Shown: positions 19,658 through 29,886, counted from the first letter of the stretch. The stretch: DNA of 64,000 nucleotides from Huiozyma naganishii CBS 8797 (GCF_000348985.1 NC_035929.1:124001-188000); one strand, 5' to 3'. Program-made: numbers and translations. Notes: generated by a model not told the origin, from the sequence alone.

Positions 19658-22600
19658 CTAGTTTCTTGATTCCATGAATCTGATCAGGTCGTACGTCTGT
19701 TTATCCAATGGACTGAATATTGTACTGATGTCGCCACTCTTTATTTCGCTTTGCATGCAGGACAGCTTGTAAACACGAGCGAGGACCTTGCAGCTTTCGT
19801 GTCGCCACTCTGTAGATTGTGCAGAAACAAAGTATACCATTGCTTGTACAATGTCGGATAATTGAGAAAGGTAATTTTTCGAATCCACAAGGCTTTCTCG
19901 CATCGAAAGAATGTCGACAATAGCTCCAAGTAAGAAAGTCTCTCTTGCACCGCTTTTTGGGTCCGTTGCGAAGGATTCATTTTTGTTGAATTTGTCTTTC
20001 AAATTACTTGAAGCAAAATTCAGCTGGCCCAATATTTTTGTGATGGCGCCCAAATCAAAATACCCAACATTTGCTAGCAGACGCCTGGTTTCCACCAGTA
20101 GAGTGTGAATTTCGTTGTCGTGATTAGCAACCTTGTCTGTAATCGAACACAACTGTTCCCAGATTTGATCTAACAAATGAAGTGATGCATAATCATTTGT
20201 CTTCAGTTCATTCCTCATGTAAAACAAGCATTGGGCCAGCAAAATTGTTTTGCTTATCATATTGGTTGGAATCTGTACGGTTTCATCCGTGGATTTGAGC
20301 AGTACTAGGCATATTTCCAGTAAGGTTGTATATCCACTACCTTTTTCTAGCCATTGGACAAACTGCTCGCTGGATGCTGTATGAGAAAGAAATGGCTCTA
20401 CAAGATACGTCAGATGTTTTGGTGTAAACGAACCATTTCTTATTCTACCAATTGCCTTTTGCAAATGACTGAACTGGATATTTATCTTTTCTAAGGGAGA
20501 CATAGAAGCGTGGTGCAAACTACCTACTAGCAAGCTAAAATGGAGGTAGGATGATAATGAGTCGTATGGAATTAATGCCAGCATTCGGCTGACCCCCGGA
20601 GGACAATCAGTAAAATGAGGGATGTCCATTTTTTCATTTTCTTTCTTGATAAATGGCTCGCTGTTTTGATTTGACTCAGTTAATATTGATGGCATAGTTG
20701 GGTTAGGAGACTTGACGTTTGGCGACTTTTTAGTTTCGGTCACATAACCTTGGTTTTCCTTAGCTAACTCGTCGTTGATAACTTGAGGAGGAGCCAGACT
20801 AAATTTCACAGTATGGTCCATTTCTTCTCCTGGTACCTCGCCATCCCCCTCTTGTTTAATCTGCTTGTTCTTGTTGAAAATGCCACTCAGGTCTATTTTT
20901 GGAGGCGTTGTTTTGACTTCCTCCTCTTCGCTCTCCTCTTTCACAGGCGAAACGGCTTCTTTGTTTGTTCCTGTATCTTGATATACGCTAATGACTCGGG
21001 TCATTCCGGACAGTTTTGCTTCCGTGGTGTTTTCGTTGATGTCTACATTGTCAAAATTGTGAACCACACTTCCATTGCTCAATGAGCGAGTTTCGTTGAA
21101 GGGGTTAACCATAGTCATCTCCATCGACTTTTTGATTTCGAAGCCATCGTCGCTGTCAAGTTTAATGGTATCACTGTGATTAGGCAATTGGAAGTTGGGG
21201 TCTCTAGAATGTATTTCTTGGTATATCTTTAATCTCTGAGAAACCAAATTCAGATTCATGAGCATTTTCTCAAAACTGTCTTTTTTGTACTGGTATAGGT
21301 CGAATAATAAATCAAAGTAGAGTTTAGTATTGAATTCACTTCCATAAATGAGGAAAGTTTTTGCTAGTAAATTTTCGTATTCGGGGATGGGTAGGTTAAA
21401 CCCAAATGCATTGAAACCTGACAGTAAACCTGACAAAGTTTCCATTGTGAAGTTGAAAATTGTATCTCTGTACTTCATGTAAAACAAGGAGTCGTTTTGA
21501 GAAGCGTTAATCGACGTTAGAGAGCTGAATATGTCGCAAATAGTGCTAGTGAGTTCAGTTGAGTTGTTGCCCTGGAAGTTACTCAAAATAATATTTGGTG
21601 CCAAACCAAGAATAGCAGATAATTCGATTGAATATGCCAAAGGAATGGAACGAAGAAAGTTTGCAGCTCCTGCCAGTTCCGCAAATTGATGAGGATTTTT
21701 CAGCATGAGCTTACGGATACCAGGTACCAGTGCCGTAATATTGACCCTGCATTCTGTTTGACTGTCGAATACTGTTGAGAGTTGTTTCAATGCATCATGT
21801 GTATTGGTCGGATCTTGCTGAAGAAGGTTTTCAATATGTGACAGATGGCTCTGTAAGTCCGAGAAGACGTCTTTGTTTTTCTCGTCATGCAAATATTTTT
21901 TAATAAGCGAGTTATCTGTTGGGCTTTTAAGCTCGTCTGTGAGATCAAACTGGTTGTTGTTTGCATCCTCGCGCCAGATACTCTGCTGCTTTATGACTGG
22001 CGGCGCACTAACTTTCCTAGTGGACATTGCGTTGCCTCCATTGGTCTTTGATTTTTTCAAAACATTTGTTTCGTTACTCGTGTTGCCAATATTGTCACTA
22101 GTTGATCTTAAGTTTTGGCCATTTATTTTTTGAGAAGCCTGAGTAGGCTGTGCATAGCTTGGGAACATTCTTTTATTTTTCCCTGTCGTCGCATTGGGCC
22201 CGTTCGATTGGAAGTGATTTCCCAATAAGCTTGACCTTCTGGAATTGTTTGATGACATCTGACCGAAATTTGTCTTTGTGTATTCGATATTCAAGTGTAC
22301 CGGTATAGAGCTTTCCAGAGACTTCCTCGTTTGAACAGTTGTCAGTTTGTTTATAATGGACTTCCCCTCTTGAGGGTAGCATTTATAGAAATACCAAAAT
22401 GTGGATCTCATTGATTCTCTTACTACCGTTTGAGCGTCAGCTAAACCCTTCTTTAACCACTCCTCGATGTAAAGCAGGTTGTTTTCTATATGTTTTGTCC
22501 CATTGAATTTGAGAATGAATATTCTCAAGAATATTGCTGAGGAGTTCCTAGGGTTTACAGTCTTCTCATTAATCAGCATGAATGCATTTTGGAATAGTTT

Positions 22601-23962
22601 GTTATGGAACTCGTTGATATGGACGAAAAGCGTGACGAAACAGTGGAAGGCCATAGAAGATGAGATTTTTTTGGTGGATGATAACAGAGGCTTAAGGATC
22701 AGGAAGCATTGGTCAATCAATGTGATGGTCATGTGGTCTCCTAATATTTGGAACAAATCCTTCAATAGTTGACAACCGTTTACGGAGAGTGACGTTCTCA
22801 AGGACAACACTGCCTTGGAAATCTTTTCGATGAAATTGCAATCCTTCAATGCTGAGACGAATGCCTCTGCGTTCGCTAGAATCAAATTATTGTTTGAGGA
22901 TATTTTTTCCCTGAGGGTTGTAATGTTGGCTTGTCGCTGTCGCCAATTTTGTTCCGTCTCCTTTGAGGAATGGAATGGTACTAGCAGCTGTGTTATTTCA
23001 AAAGTTAGATTTGCCATTGAGGTGCTTGGCTTCTTGCCCTGTGTGTTCGGTGTGCTATTCAGACTTGAAACCTGTGGCGACTTGTACTCGTTCAAAACCA
23101 AATGCAACTCCATATCCAGGTCGAAAATGTTTTGAGATTGTGGTCTCCCCGCAGTCTGCTGTGACACCGCATCCACTTCTCCCTCCTGCTTCTGTTCTCC
23201 TACAGTTCCATCGAAAAGCGCTTTTATATTGTCTCCCTTTAGCTGTTTCGTGAAATGGTCGAGTGTATCTGCGTCAACATATTTTGTCAGCAGATCCTTT
23301 ATCAATTCTACTATGTTTCTATATCGCGTAACATCCAAGCTGTTGTCTTTTAGTAAAGTAAGGAAGTTCGGTATAAACAGTTTGAGAAACGTCGCTGAGT
23401 TACCGTTTGAATTCCCCTGTAAATTTATCCCTGTCAGATCGTCAATGATTAGCAGCAGAAACTTCAGTTTGGGCATCGATGTCTTCAATAACTGTGTGAA
23501 CAGATTAGCCACGCAATCTTCGACGTACAGGGGCACGACCAGATACATTGTTTCTATCGCTTTATTTGACAAAAACCAAGTCTTTTTTTCTAAGTGAGGG
23601 TACATCTTTTCCATCCTATTGAGCACGTCTATAAAGTAACTCAGAAGATCGTATATCAGTTTTTTGTTGTTTTGGATGGTGTTAGGGGATTGGTATGCCA
23701 CTCTTTTGATGAGATAGCACAATGCAGAATGCGAGAAAGTGATCATTTCGACCGAATCTTGGAAATGAGGATAAACGTACAGAAGCGCCTTGAAGTATGA
23801 CGGCGTTGACTGCACGTCTACAAACTCTTTCTTAACGTGGCCTTTGAATCTATTCAGCAACTGCAATTTCTCTGAAATGGGTACATTAGGGTCCACTATC
23901 GTACTGTACAGTGAATCAAATCTTTTCGGGTTAGCCCCTCCTGTAGCGGATGCCAATGACAT
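19658..23962 (-). CDS. STU1: Microtubule plus-end protein Stu1 (CLASP)
   Basis: From the ATG at 23960-23962 (MSLASATGG) this gives 1434 residues, against about 1513 in S. cerevisiae; the upstream frame has no ATG and encodes a Phe-rich stretch, probably leader. The N-terminal TOG-like region (VPISEKLQLLNRFKGHVKKEFV, SHSALCYLIKRVAYQSP) is characteristic. A second TOG region follows at about 330-600, then a Ser/Asn-rich basic linker (about 610-700), an acidic linker and a C-terminal helical domain. Stu1 binds beta-tubulin, stabilises spindle microtubules and is essential in S. cerevisiae (YBL034C). The coding frame is intact throughout. Confidence 0.93.
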   Translation of the reverse strand: MSLASATGGANPKRFDSLYSTIVDPNVPISEKLQLLNRFKGHVKKEFVDVQSTPSYFKALLYVYPHFQDSVEMITFSHSALCYLIKRVAYQSPNTIQNNKKLIYDLLSYFIDVLNRMEKMYPHLEKKTWFLSNKAIETMYLVVPLYVEDCVANLFTQLLKTSMPKLKFLLLIIDDLTGINLQGNSNGNSATFLKLFIPNFLTLLKDNSLDVTRYRNIVELIKDLLTKYVDADTLDHFTKQLKGDNIKALFDGTVGEQKQEGEVDAVSQQTAGRPQSQNIFDLDMELHLVLNEYKSPQVSSLNSTPNTQGKKPSTSMANLTFEITQLLVPFHSSKETEQNWRQRQANITTLREKISSNNNLILANAEAFVSALKDCNFIEKISKAVLSLRTSLSVNGCQLLKDLFQILGDHMTITLIDQCFLILKPLLSSTKKISSSMAFHCFVTLFVHINEFHNKLFQNAFMLINEKTVNPRNSSAIFLRIFILKFNGTKHIENNLLYIEEWLKKGLADAQTVVRESMRSTFWYFYKCYPQEGKSIINKLTTVQTRKSLESSIPVHLNIEYTKTNFGQMSSNNSRRSSLLGNHFQSNGPNATTGKNKRMFPSYAQPTQASQKINGQNLRSTSDNIGNTSNETNVLKKSKTNGGNAMSTRKVSAPPVIKQQSIWREDANNNQFDLTDELKSPTDNSLIKKYLHDEKNKDVFSDLQSHLSHIENLLQQDPTNTHDALKQLSTVFDSQTECRVNITALVPGIRKLMLKNPHQFAELAGAANFLRSIPLAYSIELSAILGLAPNIILSNFQGNNSTELTSTICDIFSSLTSINASQNDSLFYMKYRDTIFNFTMETLSGLLSGFNAFGFNLPIPEYENLLAKTFLIYGSEFNTKLYFDLLFDLYQYKKDSFEKMLMNLNLVSQRLKIYQEIHSRDPNFQLPNHSDTIKLDSDDGFEIKKSMEMTMVNPFNETRSLSNGSVVHNFDNVDINENTTEAKLSGMTRVISVYQDTGTNKEAVSPVKEESEEEEVKTTPPKIDLSGIFNKNKQIKQEGDGEVPGEEMDHTVKFSLAPPQVINDELAKENQGYVTETKKSPNVKSPNPTMPSILTESNQNSEPFIKKENEKMDIPHFTDCPPGVSRMLALIPYDSLSSYLHFSLLVGSLHHASMSPLEKINIQFSHLQKAIGRIRNGSFTPKHLTYLVEPFLSHTASSEQFVQWLEKGSGYTTLLEICLVLLKSTDETVQIPTNMISKTILLAQCLFYMRNELKTNDYASLHLLDQIWEQLCSITDKVANHDNEIHTLLVETRRLLANVGYFDLGAITKILGQLNFASSNLKDKFNKNESFATDPKSGARETFLLGAIVDILSMRESLVDSKNYLSQLSDIVQAMVYFVSAQSTEWRHESCKVLARVYKLSCMQSEIKSGDISTIFSPLDKQTYDLIRFMESRN

Positions 23963-24655
23963 TACGCGATTAGAGTAAGTGAAGGGTTCAAAAGAAGAGT
24001 GGACCGCCAGAAAAAAGAGAAAGAAAAATAAACTGGGACCGGAAGGAGTTACCACTGTTTTTTCTTGTTTCCTCTATGATTGAGTAACTCCTTTCCTTTT
24101 TTCACAACTCCAGTAGAAACTTCCCTGCCTTTGTAAGTTTCATGCATCTACCACCTGCATCGAGTATTTTTGTTTTTGTTTTCATTTTTGAGCTTTATTT
24201 TTTTATTTTTTGTTACACGTCAGACACGTGATGAGAATGTTTAAGTCCTCGCGGCTCCGAACTGTGATGGACCCTCAAGTGGCCCCACGCCGTGCCGTGG
24301 GGCCACCTGAAGAGGTGAGCTCGCTCTTCAAGAACGGCAGCAAGAACCGCCACTACTCTGTTTTGTTTGTCATACTAAAGTTGGTGTTTCTTTTGTCTTT
24401 TCCTCTTCCGAAAGACCCTCCCCCCTTTGCTCCCCGAAAAGGGTAAAGATCCGGCTGCGATGGCCGGTAACCGCGCCATTAAGTAGGAAACGGGATCAGG
24501 AGGCGGTGTTTTCCGACTCCGGTTAGTGTTGGTCCAGTGTATGTATATATAAGCAAGTTAGTGTGGAGTCTAAGAAGGTATGAATGTGTCATATTTGTCC
24601 TCCCCCTTTTTACTTGTGCGTAGGTAACCATTCTATACATCAATAACTAGACACA
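23963..24655. other. Intergenic region STU1 / small ORF, with hairpin
   Basis: This 693-bp divergent spacer holds T-rich promoter sequence on the STU1 side, a CACGTG box (24225-24230), a strong GC-rich inverted repeat (separate entry) and a TATATATAA run near 24544-24552 that may be the TATA box of the small ORF. AAC3, which lies in this area in S. cerevisiae, is absent. Confidence 0.6.
24279..24306. repeat. Perfect GC-rich inverted repeat (11-bp arms, 6-nt loop)
   Basis: Arms GTGGCCCCACG (24279-24289) and CGTGGGGCCAC (24296-24306) are perfect reverse complements around a CCGTGC loop. Each arm is itself nearly palindromic, and pairing continues outward with mismatches. It lies between divergent genes about 320-380 bp from either start. 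It could be a DNA cruciform, a tandem binding site or the terminator of an unannotated RNA; the sequence does not say which. Confidence 0.85.
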
Positions 24656-24838
24656 ATGATCGATATCACTACAGTTGAAGGCTACGATGATTTTGTAAAG
24701 AACCATAAAGACTTTTTAGTGGTTCTCCCTGAACACTCAGCGGAGCACGCAAAGAGTTATATAATTGAAAACTCGAATCACAAAGTGATCGCGAACATTG
24801 ATGATTCCGTGAGGAAATATTTGATCAACCGGAAGTAA
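24656..24838 (+). CDS. Small protein of unknown function (YBR085C-A position)
   Basis: A 60-residue frame begins at ATG 24656 with an A-rich context (ACACAATG). The protein (ending DDSVRKYLINRK) is acidic and soluble-looking, with no membrane segment. Its place and strand, downstream of IST2/POL12/STU1 in the YBR-derived orientation, match the uncharacterised S. cerevisiae small ORF YBR085C-A, which I cannot align from memory. A TATATATAA run about 105 bp upstream and a clean stop support a real gene. Function is unknown; the identity rests on position. Confidence 0.6.
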   Translation: MIDITTVEGYDDFVKNHKDFLVVLPEHSAEHAKSYIIENSNHKVIANIDDSVRKYLINRK

Positions 24839-24881
24839 GTGACGTTGAGGAGGGATAAGGGTTTTTCCATCGACCTATCTT

Positions 24882-24901
24882 TATATATATATATATATAT
24901 A
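24882..24901. repeat. TA dinucleotide run
   Basis: About ten TA units follow the small ORF stop. Similar runs are efficiency elements for yeast 3'-end formation, so this may help end the small ORF transcript and that of the convergent RIB1. Confidence 0.6.
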
Positions 24902-25093
24902 CTTGTCATTGGATTTTACATTAAGTTTTGTCTCCACGCTGAAGCGTGTAAATATATTGTTACTGTTTTTATCATTATACACATGAAGGCCGCTATGTCT
25001 GGCCCCCCTTTACGTTGTCTCTTGCGTTTATAGCTGAATACTTTAAAAAATAAGTTTTGTTCATACGTTACAGTTGCACCATGGGGTGAAATC

Positions 25094-26035
25094 TTACTTG
25101 GTTGGGGTCAGATTTGGGACCGATATCGTTGTGCTTGGAGTTGTGTGTAAGTTGAGTGGTTTCTGTAGCAGGTGGCCCATTCTTTCGATCTTCGTCCTGA
25201 GGTACCCCTCGATCTCCTTAGAGTCGATACCCTTGTTGTCATCTGTCCAGTGGATGGGCACCATGGGCACCCTCTCCACGCAGTGTAGTATACCTTCATG
25301 TTCCACCTGTGCGATCTTATCCGGGTTGTTCGTCAGCAATCTGACGTTGTTAATCCCTAGATCCAGCAGAATGGATTTCCCTAGGGAGAAGTCCCTAGCG
25401 TCGATAGGGTGTTTCAACATCAGATTCGCCTGCACCGTGTCTGCACCTAGATCCTGCAGGTTGTACGCCTTCAGTTTCTCCCCCAGCCCGATCCCACGGC
25501 CCTCCTGTCTGAGGTACACAATGACACCGTGGCCGTTACCACCAATGATCCCCGTCTCCTTCTCGTGTTCACAAGCGATCAACTTCCCAGCCCTGTCGAA
25601 CTGTTCCCCACAGTCACACCTGGCACTCCACGCGTTCTCCCCGGTGTAACACTCACTGTGGATCCTCACGAGTGTATCATTCTGTCCGTCCCATGTAGTC
25701 CTTGGGTCAAAAACGAGTTCCCCTGTCCTGCTGTCAAACTCCAGTTTCATCCCGAGTTTCTCGTCCACATCAGCAACGTGTCTCCCCGGGTACAGTTTCC
25801 CGACGTACGCACCCCTGATCATCCTATCCTGCTGCGTCTCATTGGGTGACTGTCTCTTGAACAGCGACCTAGACCGTATATCCTCACCAAACACGATCGC
25901 CAGATGCTCCTTGTTGTCTCTGTCGTTCGAGTACAAATGCAGAAAGATATCTGGTCCCTGTGTTGTTGGAATACGTGCTCTCGCGACACAAACCACTTGT
26001 GGCAGTGTAGGTTCTGTAGTATTCATAGCTGTCAT
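25094..26035 (-). CDS. RIB1: GTP cyclohydrolase II (riboflavin synthesis)
   Basis: This 313-residue enzyme carries the GTP cyclohydrolase II signature: zinc ligands in RIHSECYTGENAWSARCDCG, then GVIVYLRQEGRGIGLGEKLKAYNLQDLGADTVQAN and a C-terminal VRLLTNNPDK motif. It performs the first committed step of riboflavin biosynthesis, opening GTP to diaminohydroxyribosylaminopyrimidine phosphate. The start MTAMNTTEP is the only ATG upstream of the conserved core apart from one three codons later. The S. cerevisiae protein has 345 residues, with the difference at the ends. It corresponds to YBL033C and is divergent from HEK2. Confidence 0.96.
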   Translation of the reverse strand: MTAMNTTEPTLPQVVCVARARIPTTQGPDIFLHLYSNDRDNKEHLAIVFGEDIRSRSLFKRQSPNETQQDRMIRGAYVGKLYPGRHVADVDEKLGMKLEFDSRTGELVFDPRTTWDGQNDTLVRIHSECYTGENAWSARCDCGEQFDRAGKLIACEHEKETGIIGGNGHGVIVYLRQEGRGIGLGEKLKAYNLQDLGADTVQANLMLKHPIDARDFSLGKSILLDLGINNVRLLTNNPDKIAQVEHEGILHCVERVPMVPIHWTDDNKGIDSKEIEGYLRTKIERMGHLLQKPLNLHTTPSTTISVPNLTPTK

Positions 26036-27136
26036 TTTGATATGTGTGTCTATCTATCGTTTAAGATTAGTATACTCAACTAAAAGAAAGCGGATGAAAG
26101 AAAGAAAGAAAGAAAGAAAAGAAAAGAAAAGTCCACACACAAGTCCACTTCCGTAAGCGTCTTCCTGAACTTCAAAGTTTATATAACAGTGAGACGATCA
26201 ACCAAACACCCAGTTTGAATATACTTCCTTCAAAAAAGGAATATGCAGTGCTGATATAATAAAATATCTTTTGTCTGGGGGGTCTCTCGACAACCAAATG
26301 AGTAATTATTTTGTTATTGCACCGTACACGATTTGACGGGCGGAGGAAATTAGTAAGCGTTGGTGCGAAAAGGGGTGGGTGGCAGTGTGTGGCGGGTGTC
26401 TGGGTGTGCTATTTCCCCTTTTGGGTGGCGGGTGTGTTGTCGTTTCTGACGGCGGTGGTGCACGTGACACAGGATGTGTGTTACCCGGATATCCCGGAAA
26501 TAAGAACCACGAAAAAAGAGAAGGGTCACCCGGCCACCAGAGCCCACGACGTTCTTTTCTTCGCCCTTCTCTCTCTGTTTGTTTTGTTTGTTTGTTTCCC
26601 AGTTCAGAAAAACGCAGATGTTTGGTGACTCTCGTCTTCTTGAACGTCATACAGGAAGCAGCACAGCGAGTTGCAAGTTTTCAGGCAGAGTGAGACACCC
26701 ATACTCACGAAAGTTATGTTTCTCTTGCTCAATCACCTTTCACTCGCTCTCATAAAACTTCAGTTTCACTCTCTTCTCTTGAAAAACTCTCAGTGTAGCA
26801 ATTTTTTTTTTCGCGACGTCTTTTTTTTGTGTTTTGAATATTATTTTTTCTTCACTCTTTTCCTGTTGTTTCTCTCTCGCTTGCTCTCTCTGTCTCTGTC
26901 TTTTCAATAGATATTCGTATTCTGTATTCAATTGACTGTTTTTAGAAGATTTCTTTACATTGTTTCTTTCTGTTTGATAACTCAGCACTGTACAGTTGTC
27001 AAGTCGTTCAGGTTTTCATCTTCTAATAAAGGCAAAAGGTTGCAAAAAAAGTAGGTCAATAAAAGAACAAAAAAAATAGCCTTATTATTAACTAACCTAC
27101 TCTGATACAAAAAAAAGGAAGCTAACGATTCAAATT
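26036..27136. other. Divergent intergenic region RIB1 / HEK2 with long HEK2 leader
   Basis: This 1.1-kb spacer has a GAAA/GAAAA microsatellite next to RIB1 (about 26096-26132), a CACGTGAC box (26461-26468), a Reb1-type TTACCCGG site (26481-26488), and a pyrimidine-rich stretch of CTCT and T runs (26810-26910). An A-rich leader runs up to the HEK2 ATG. A long, structured leader would suit an autoregulated RNA-binding protein, but this is inference. I see no further gene. Confidence 0.55.
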
Positions 27137-28360
27137 ATGAGTGACCTATCTTCGACTGATACTAGTTCGTATATACAGTATTCCACTGACAACAGTAACC
27201 CTTCCGCAGCTCCTGTTGTGGGTTCTTCTCCATCTCACAATGGGGACGAAGGGTCGTTTATTCCCTTCGCTGCTAACCATGTTGTCCAACCTATGACGAC
27301 TCAACAACCTATGGTGACTCAACAACCTACGATTAGCCACAGAGTATTGCTGTCTTTGTCGGAGGCTGCCAAGATTATTGGGACTAAAGGTTCCAAGATT
27401 GCCAAGATCAGAACGGAAAACAACGTCAAAATCGGCATCTCTGAAAAGATAATGGGTTGTTCGGACAGAATTCTGTCCTGTGCAGGTACAGTTTTCAACG
27501 TTGCCAACGCCCTCGGCGACGTCGTGGATGACTTGAACGAGCCCGACGAGTTCGACGAGCAGGGGAACGCTCTGCCCAACAACGACTACGCCAAGAAGTA
27601 CCCGTTCCACTTCCTGAACCATATCTTGCCACCACCATCCTCAGATGAAATCAAGGACCCAAAGGAGCTAGCCAACATCGGCACTTTGCGGTTGATCATT
27701 ATAAATTCACATCTCTCCTCGATCATCGGTAAGGGCGGTGCCACTATCAAGGGTCTCATCGAGAAGCACGGTGTCAAGATCGTCGCGTCAAAAGACTTCC
27801 TACCGGATTCAAACGAGAGAGTGCTTGAAATCCAGGGGTTCCCATCCGCGATCACCAACACTTTGATCGAAATCAGCGACATTTTGATCAACGACGTCGA
27901 CCTGACTTTCAACACGGAAAAGAGATACTTCCCACACTTGAAGAGACCCGCAGAAAACCCCGCGGGGGCAAACGCGGGCTCCTTCGACTACGAGAATGCG
28001 AATCAGTCGACACAAGCGGTCGTCTTGATCCCAGAGAGTTACGTCGGTGTGATGGTAGGCCGCCAAGGTAACAGGATCGCCAACCTAAGAAAATTCACAA
28101 GAACCAAAATCATTATTGAAAAGAACGACTTCGCAGAATCCGATATGCCCCACAGAGTCGTGGACGCCAACGGCGAACCCTGTAGGAAGTTCACCATTAT
28201 GGGACACATCCCAAAACAGGTCAAACTCGCCGAATCCATGCTTCTCAAAAATTTGAGCACAGAAATAGAGAGACGCAGCCTCAGAAACGCCGAGGCACAA
28301 CACGAAACTCAGCAGAACATGGAAAACTCGCCTGACTTCGAAATGGACTCTGATAACTGA
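27137..28360 (+). CDS. HEK2: RNA-binding protein Hek2/Khd1 with three KH domains
   Basis: This 407-residue protein has three KH domains of hnRNP K type. KH1 has AAKIIGTKGSKIAKIR (GTKG at 82-85), KH2 has LSSIIGKGGATIKGLIEK (about 193-210), and KH3 has VGVMVGRQGNRIANLRK (about 303-320). The N-terminus is Ser/Thr- and Gln-rich with a TQQPM repeat. Hek2 binds ASH1 and other bud-localised mRNAs, represses their translation during transport, and also binds telomeric DNA and cell-wall mRNAs. The family length is 381 in S. cerevisiae. Codon choice is strongly biased, suggesting an abundant protein. SHE1 follows on the same strand (YBL032W-YBL031W order). Confidence 0.95.
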   Translation: MSDLSSTDTSSYIQYSTDNSNPSAAPVVGSSPSHNGDEGSFIPFAANHVVQPMTTQQPMVTQQPTISHRVLLSLSEAAKIIGTKGSKIAKIRTENNVKIGISEKIMGCSDRILSCAGTVFNVANALGDVVDDLNEPDEFDEQGNALPNNDYAKKYPFHFLNHILPPPSSDEIKDPKELANIGTLRLIIINSHLSSIIGKGGATIKGLIEKHGVKIVASKDFLPDSNERVLEIQGFPSAITNTLIEISDILINDVDLTFNTEKRYFPHLKRPAENPAGANAGSFDYENANQSTQAVVLIPESYVGVMVGRQGNRIANLRKFTRTKIIIEKNDFAESDMPHRVVDANGEPCRKFTIMGHIPKQVKLAESMLLKNLSTEIERRSLRNAEAQHETQQNMENSPDFEMDSDN

Positions 28361-28926
28361 TCATCCATCTTCTGCCTGTTTGTTTGTTTGATTTGCTTTT
28401 ATTTTTTTTGCTTTGAGCCTTATCTGTAATTTTGCTGTGTGATCAAAGAATTGTAAAAATATACTACATGTTTTCCCCACACCTCCTCCTCCTTCTTCTT
28501 CCCTGTTCGCTTTCCTATTTTTCTTTAATGTTACTTCCCTTCTTAAATAGGGAAAGAAAACAAAGGACAATAATAACAAAGATTCCTCTGTAATTGTACT
28601 CACTCTTTCAACATACCATTAATGGTAAACAGCAATATATGTCTATAAATACAAATAGATCCTCCTTTGTACCTGGTTTGTCTACGTTCATCAATGTATC
28701 TTTACTTAAACAGTTTTGGTCTCAGTACATTTCGCACACTCTCCCAATGGGGAAAGTTTGGCGTTGAAGGAAAGACATGAAAACAAAAACAAAAAAAATA
28801 TCGTCAAAATATCAAATATCGCTTGTTTGTGAGAGTATTGAGCCTGAAAGAGTGATCTCTTAATGATCGCAGTGGTTCACAGAGGTGGTCTTCGCATTTG
28901 CATATATCATTTAGATACATACATGG
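28361..28926. other. Intergenic region HEK2 / SHE1
   Basis: This 566-bp spacer contains the HEK2 3' region (T-rich, AT-rich) and the SHE1 promoter, with a TATAAATA at 28643-28650. No coding potential is seen. Confidence 0.4.
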
Positions 28927-28952
28927 ATGAGTTATATTCCAGGGGAGGGTAA
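28923..28952 (+). other. Out-of-frame short ORF overlapping the SHE1 start
   Basis: An ATG four bases before the chosen SHE1 ATG opens a nine-codon frame ending TAA at 28950-28952. A scanning ribosome would meet it first, so SHE1 might depend on leaky scanning, or transcripts may start between the two. Confidence 0.45.
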
Positions 28953-29886
28953 TAACAAAGATAGTGGTTACACCGGCAGAGAGGTCAATGCCGATGGCAC
29001 CACACTCATCGAGCATACTGGGGCCTCAAGGAAGCTTGGGTCTTCTGTTTTAAACGAACTTGATTCGAGGACCAATGCTAAATTTCAGCAGTTGCGGACA
29101 CAGAGCACGCCCCTTGAGAGCGGGGAGGGCCCGACTTTCAGCTCATACTTTAATATCCAACACAATGCACAATTCGAGAAGATGGACTCGGTAAACTCGC
29201 ACTATTCGATACATCAATTCACCAAAGAAAACTTGCCCACACGCGCCCCCAAGACCCCAAAAACAAAAAACATCAAGACGGAGCAATTGACATCCGATTC
29301 CATCAAAAGACTGAAATCTAACCCCAATGTGTACGGAACACCACCCCCAATCTCAGAGATAACGAGGAGAATACGAAGACTACGAATAAGAAACTCGTTA
29401 ACGGGGACTCCCGAGAGCAGTCGCAGGAACAGCTCGCCCAAGAAAACTTCGGACGTGAAAAGAACACCCATAACGAAACAAGAACCGATGAAACCGCCCA
29501 GTTTCTTGCAGCCCACAAAAAACTCGCTGAATAAAATAAAAAGGTCCCCCCAAGTGTCATCCGGTTTAAACAACCGACTAAACCCAACGACGAACGTACC
29601 GCCGTTGGGCAAACCCGCATTTGCCTCCAAATTATCAAAACCGCCGACCACAGCGTCTAGCAGGCTTCCCGGGCCATCGAAGTCGGCAACCCTCGCTACC
29701 TCGCCGGATTCGGTCTTCGATAGACTGTACAAGACCAGTACCATGTCTCGTTCCAACTCTATGAACAACGTCAACGGGAACACAAAGACGAAAATTCACT
29801 TCAGCCGAAGTAAAACGAGCTCGTCATTAGCAAAAAACGGGGAGCAGTCCAATGTGCCGACGAAAGTCAGACCTGTATGGCGATGA
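28927..29886 (+). CDS. SHE1: Spindle microtubule-associated protein She1
   Basis: This 319-residue basic, Ser/Thr/Pro/Lys-rich protein lacks globular domains; it has KTPKTKNIKTEQL, many SxxP/TP sites and a Lys/Arg-rich C-terminus. These features and its place between HEK2 and the YBL029C-A-like gene identify it as She1 (338 residues in S. cerevisiae), a microtubule-binding protein that inhibits dynein motility and helps polarise spindle movement. The assignment rests mostly on position and composition because the family diverges fast. The ATG at 28927 is the first in frame; the next lies about 90 codons downstream. Confidence 0.8.
   Translation: MSYIPGEGNNKDSGYTGREVNADGTTLIEHTGASRKLGSSVLNELDSRTNAKFQQLRTQSTPLESGEGPTFSSYFNIQHNAQFEKMDSVNSHYSIHQFTKENLPTRAPKTPKTKNIKTEQLTSDSIKRLKSNPNVYGTPPPISEITRRIRRLRIRNSLTGTPESSRRNSSPKKTSDVKRTPITKQEPMKPPSFLQPTKNSLNKIKRSPQVSSGLNNRLNPTTNVPPLGKPAFASKLSKPPTTASSRLPGPSKSATLATSPDSVFDRLYKTSTMSRSNSMNNVNGNTKTKIHFSRSKTSSSLAKNGEQSNVPTKVRPVWR

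Noticed and set aside
19478..19669. Small frame with poly-Ser from the AGC run between STU1 and POL12
   Set aside because: It is low-complexity, overlaps the STU1 3' end and has no conserved feature.
24150..24232. Possible centromere: CACGTG next to a T-rich stretch upstream of STU1
   Set aside because: The AT-rich part is only about 65 bp and no CDEIII-like TGTTT-TG-TTTCCGAA follows on that strand.
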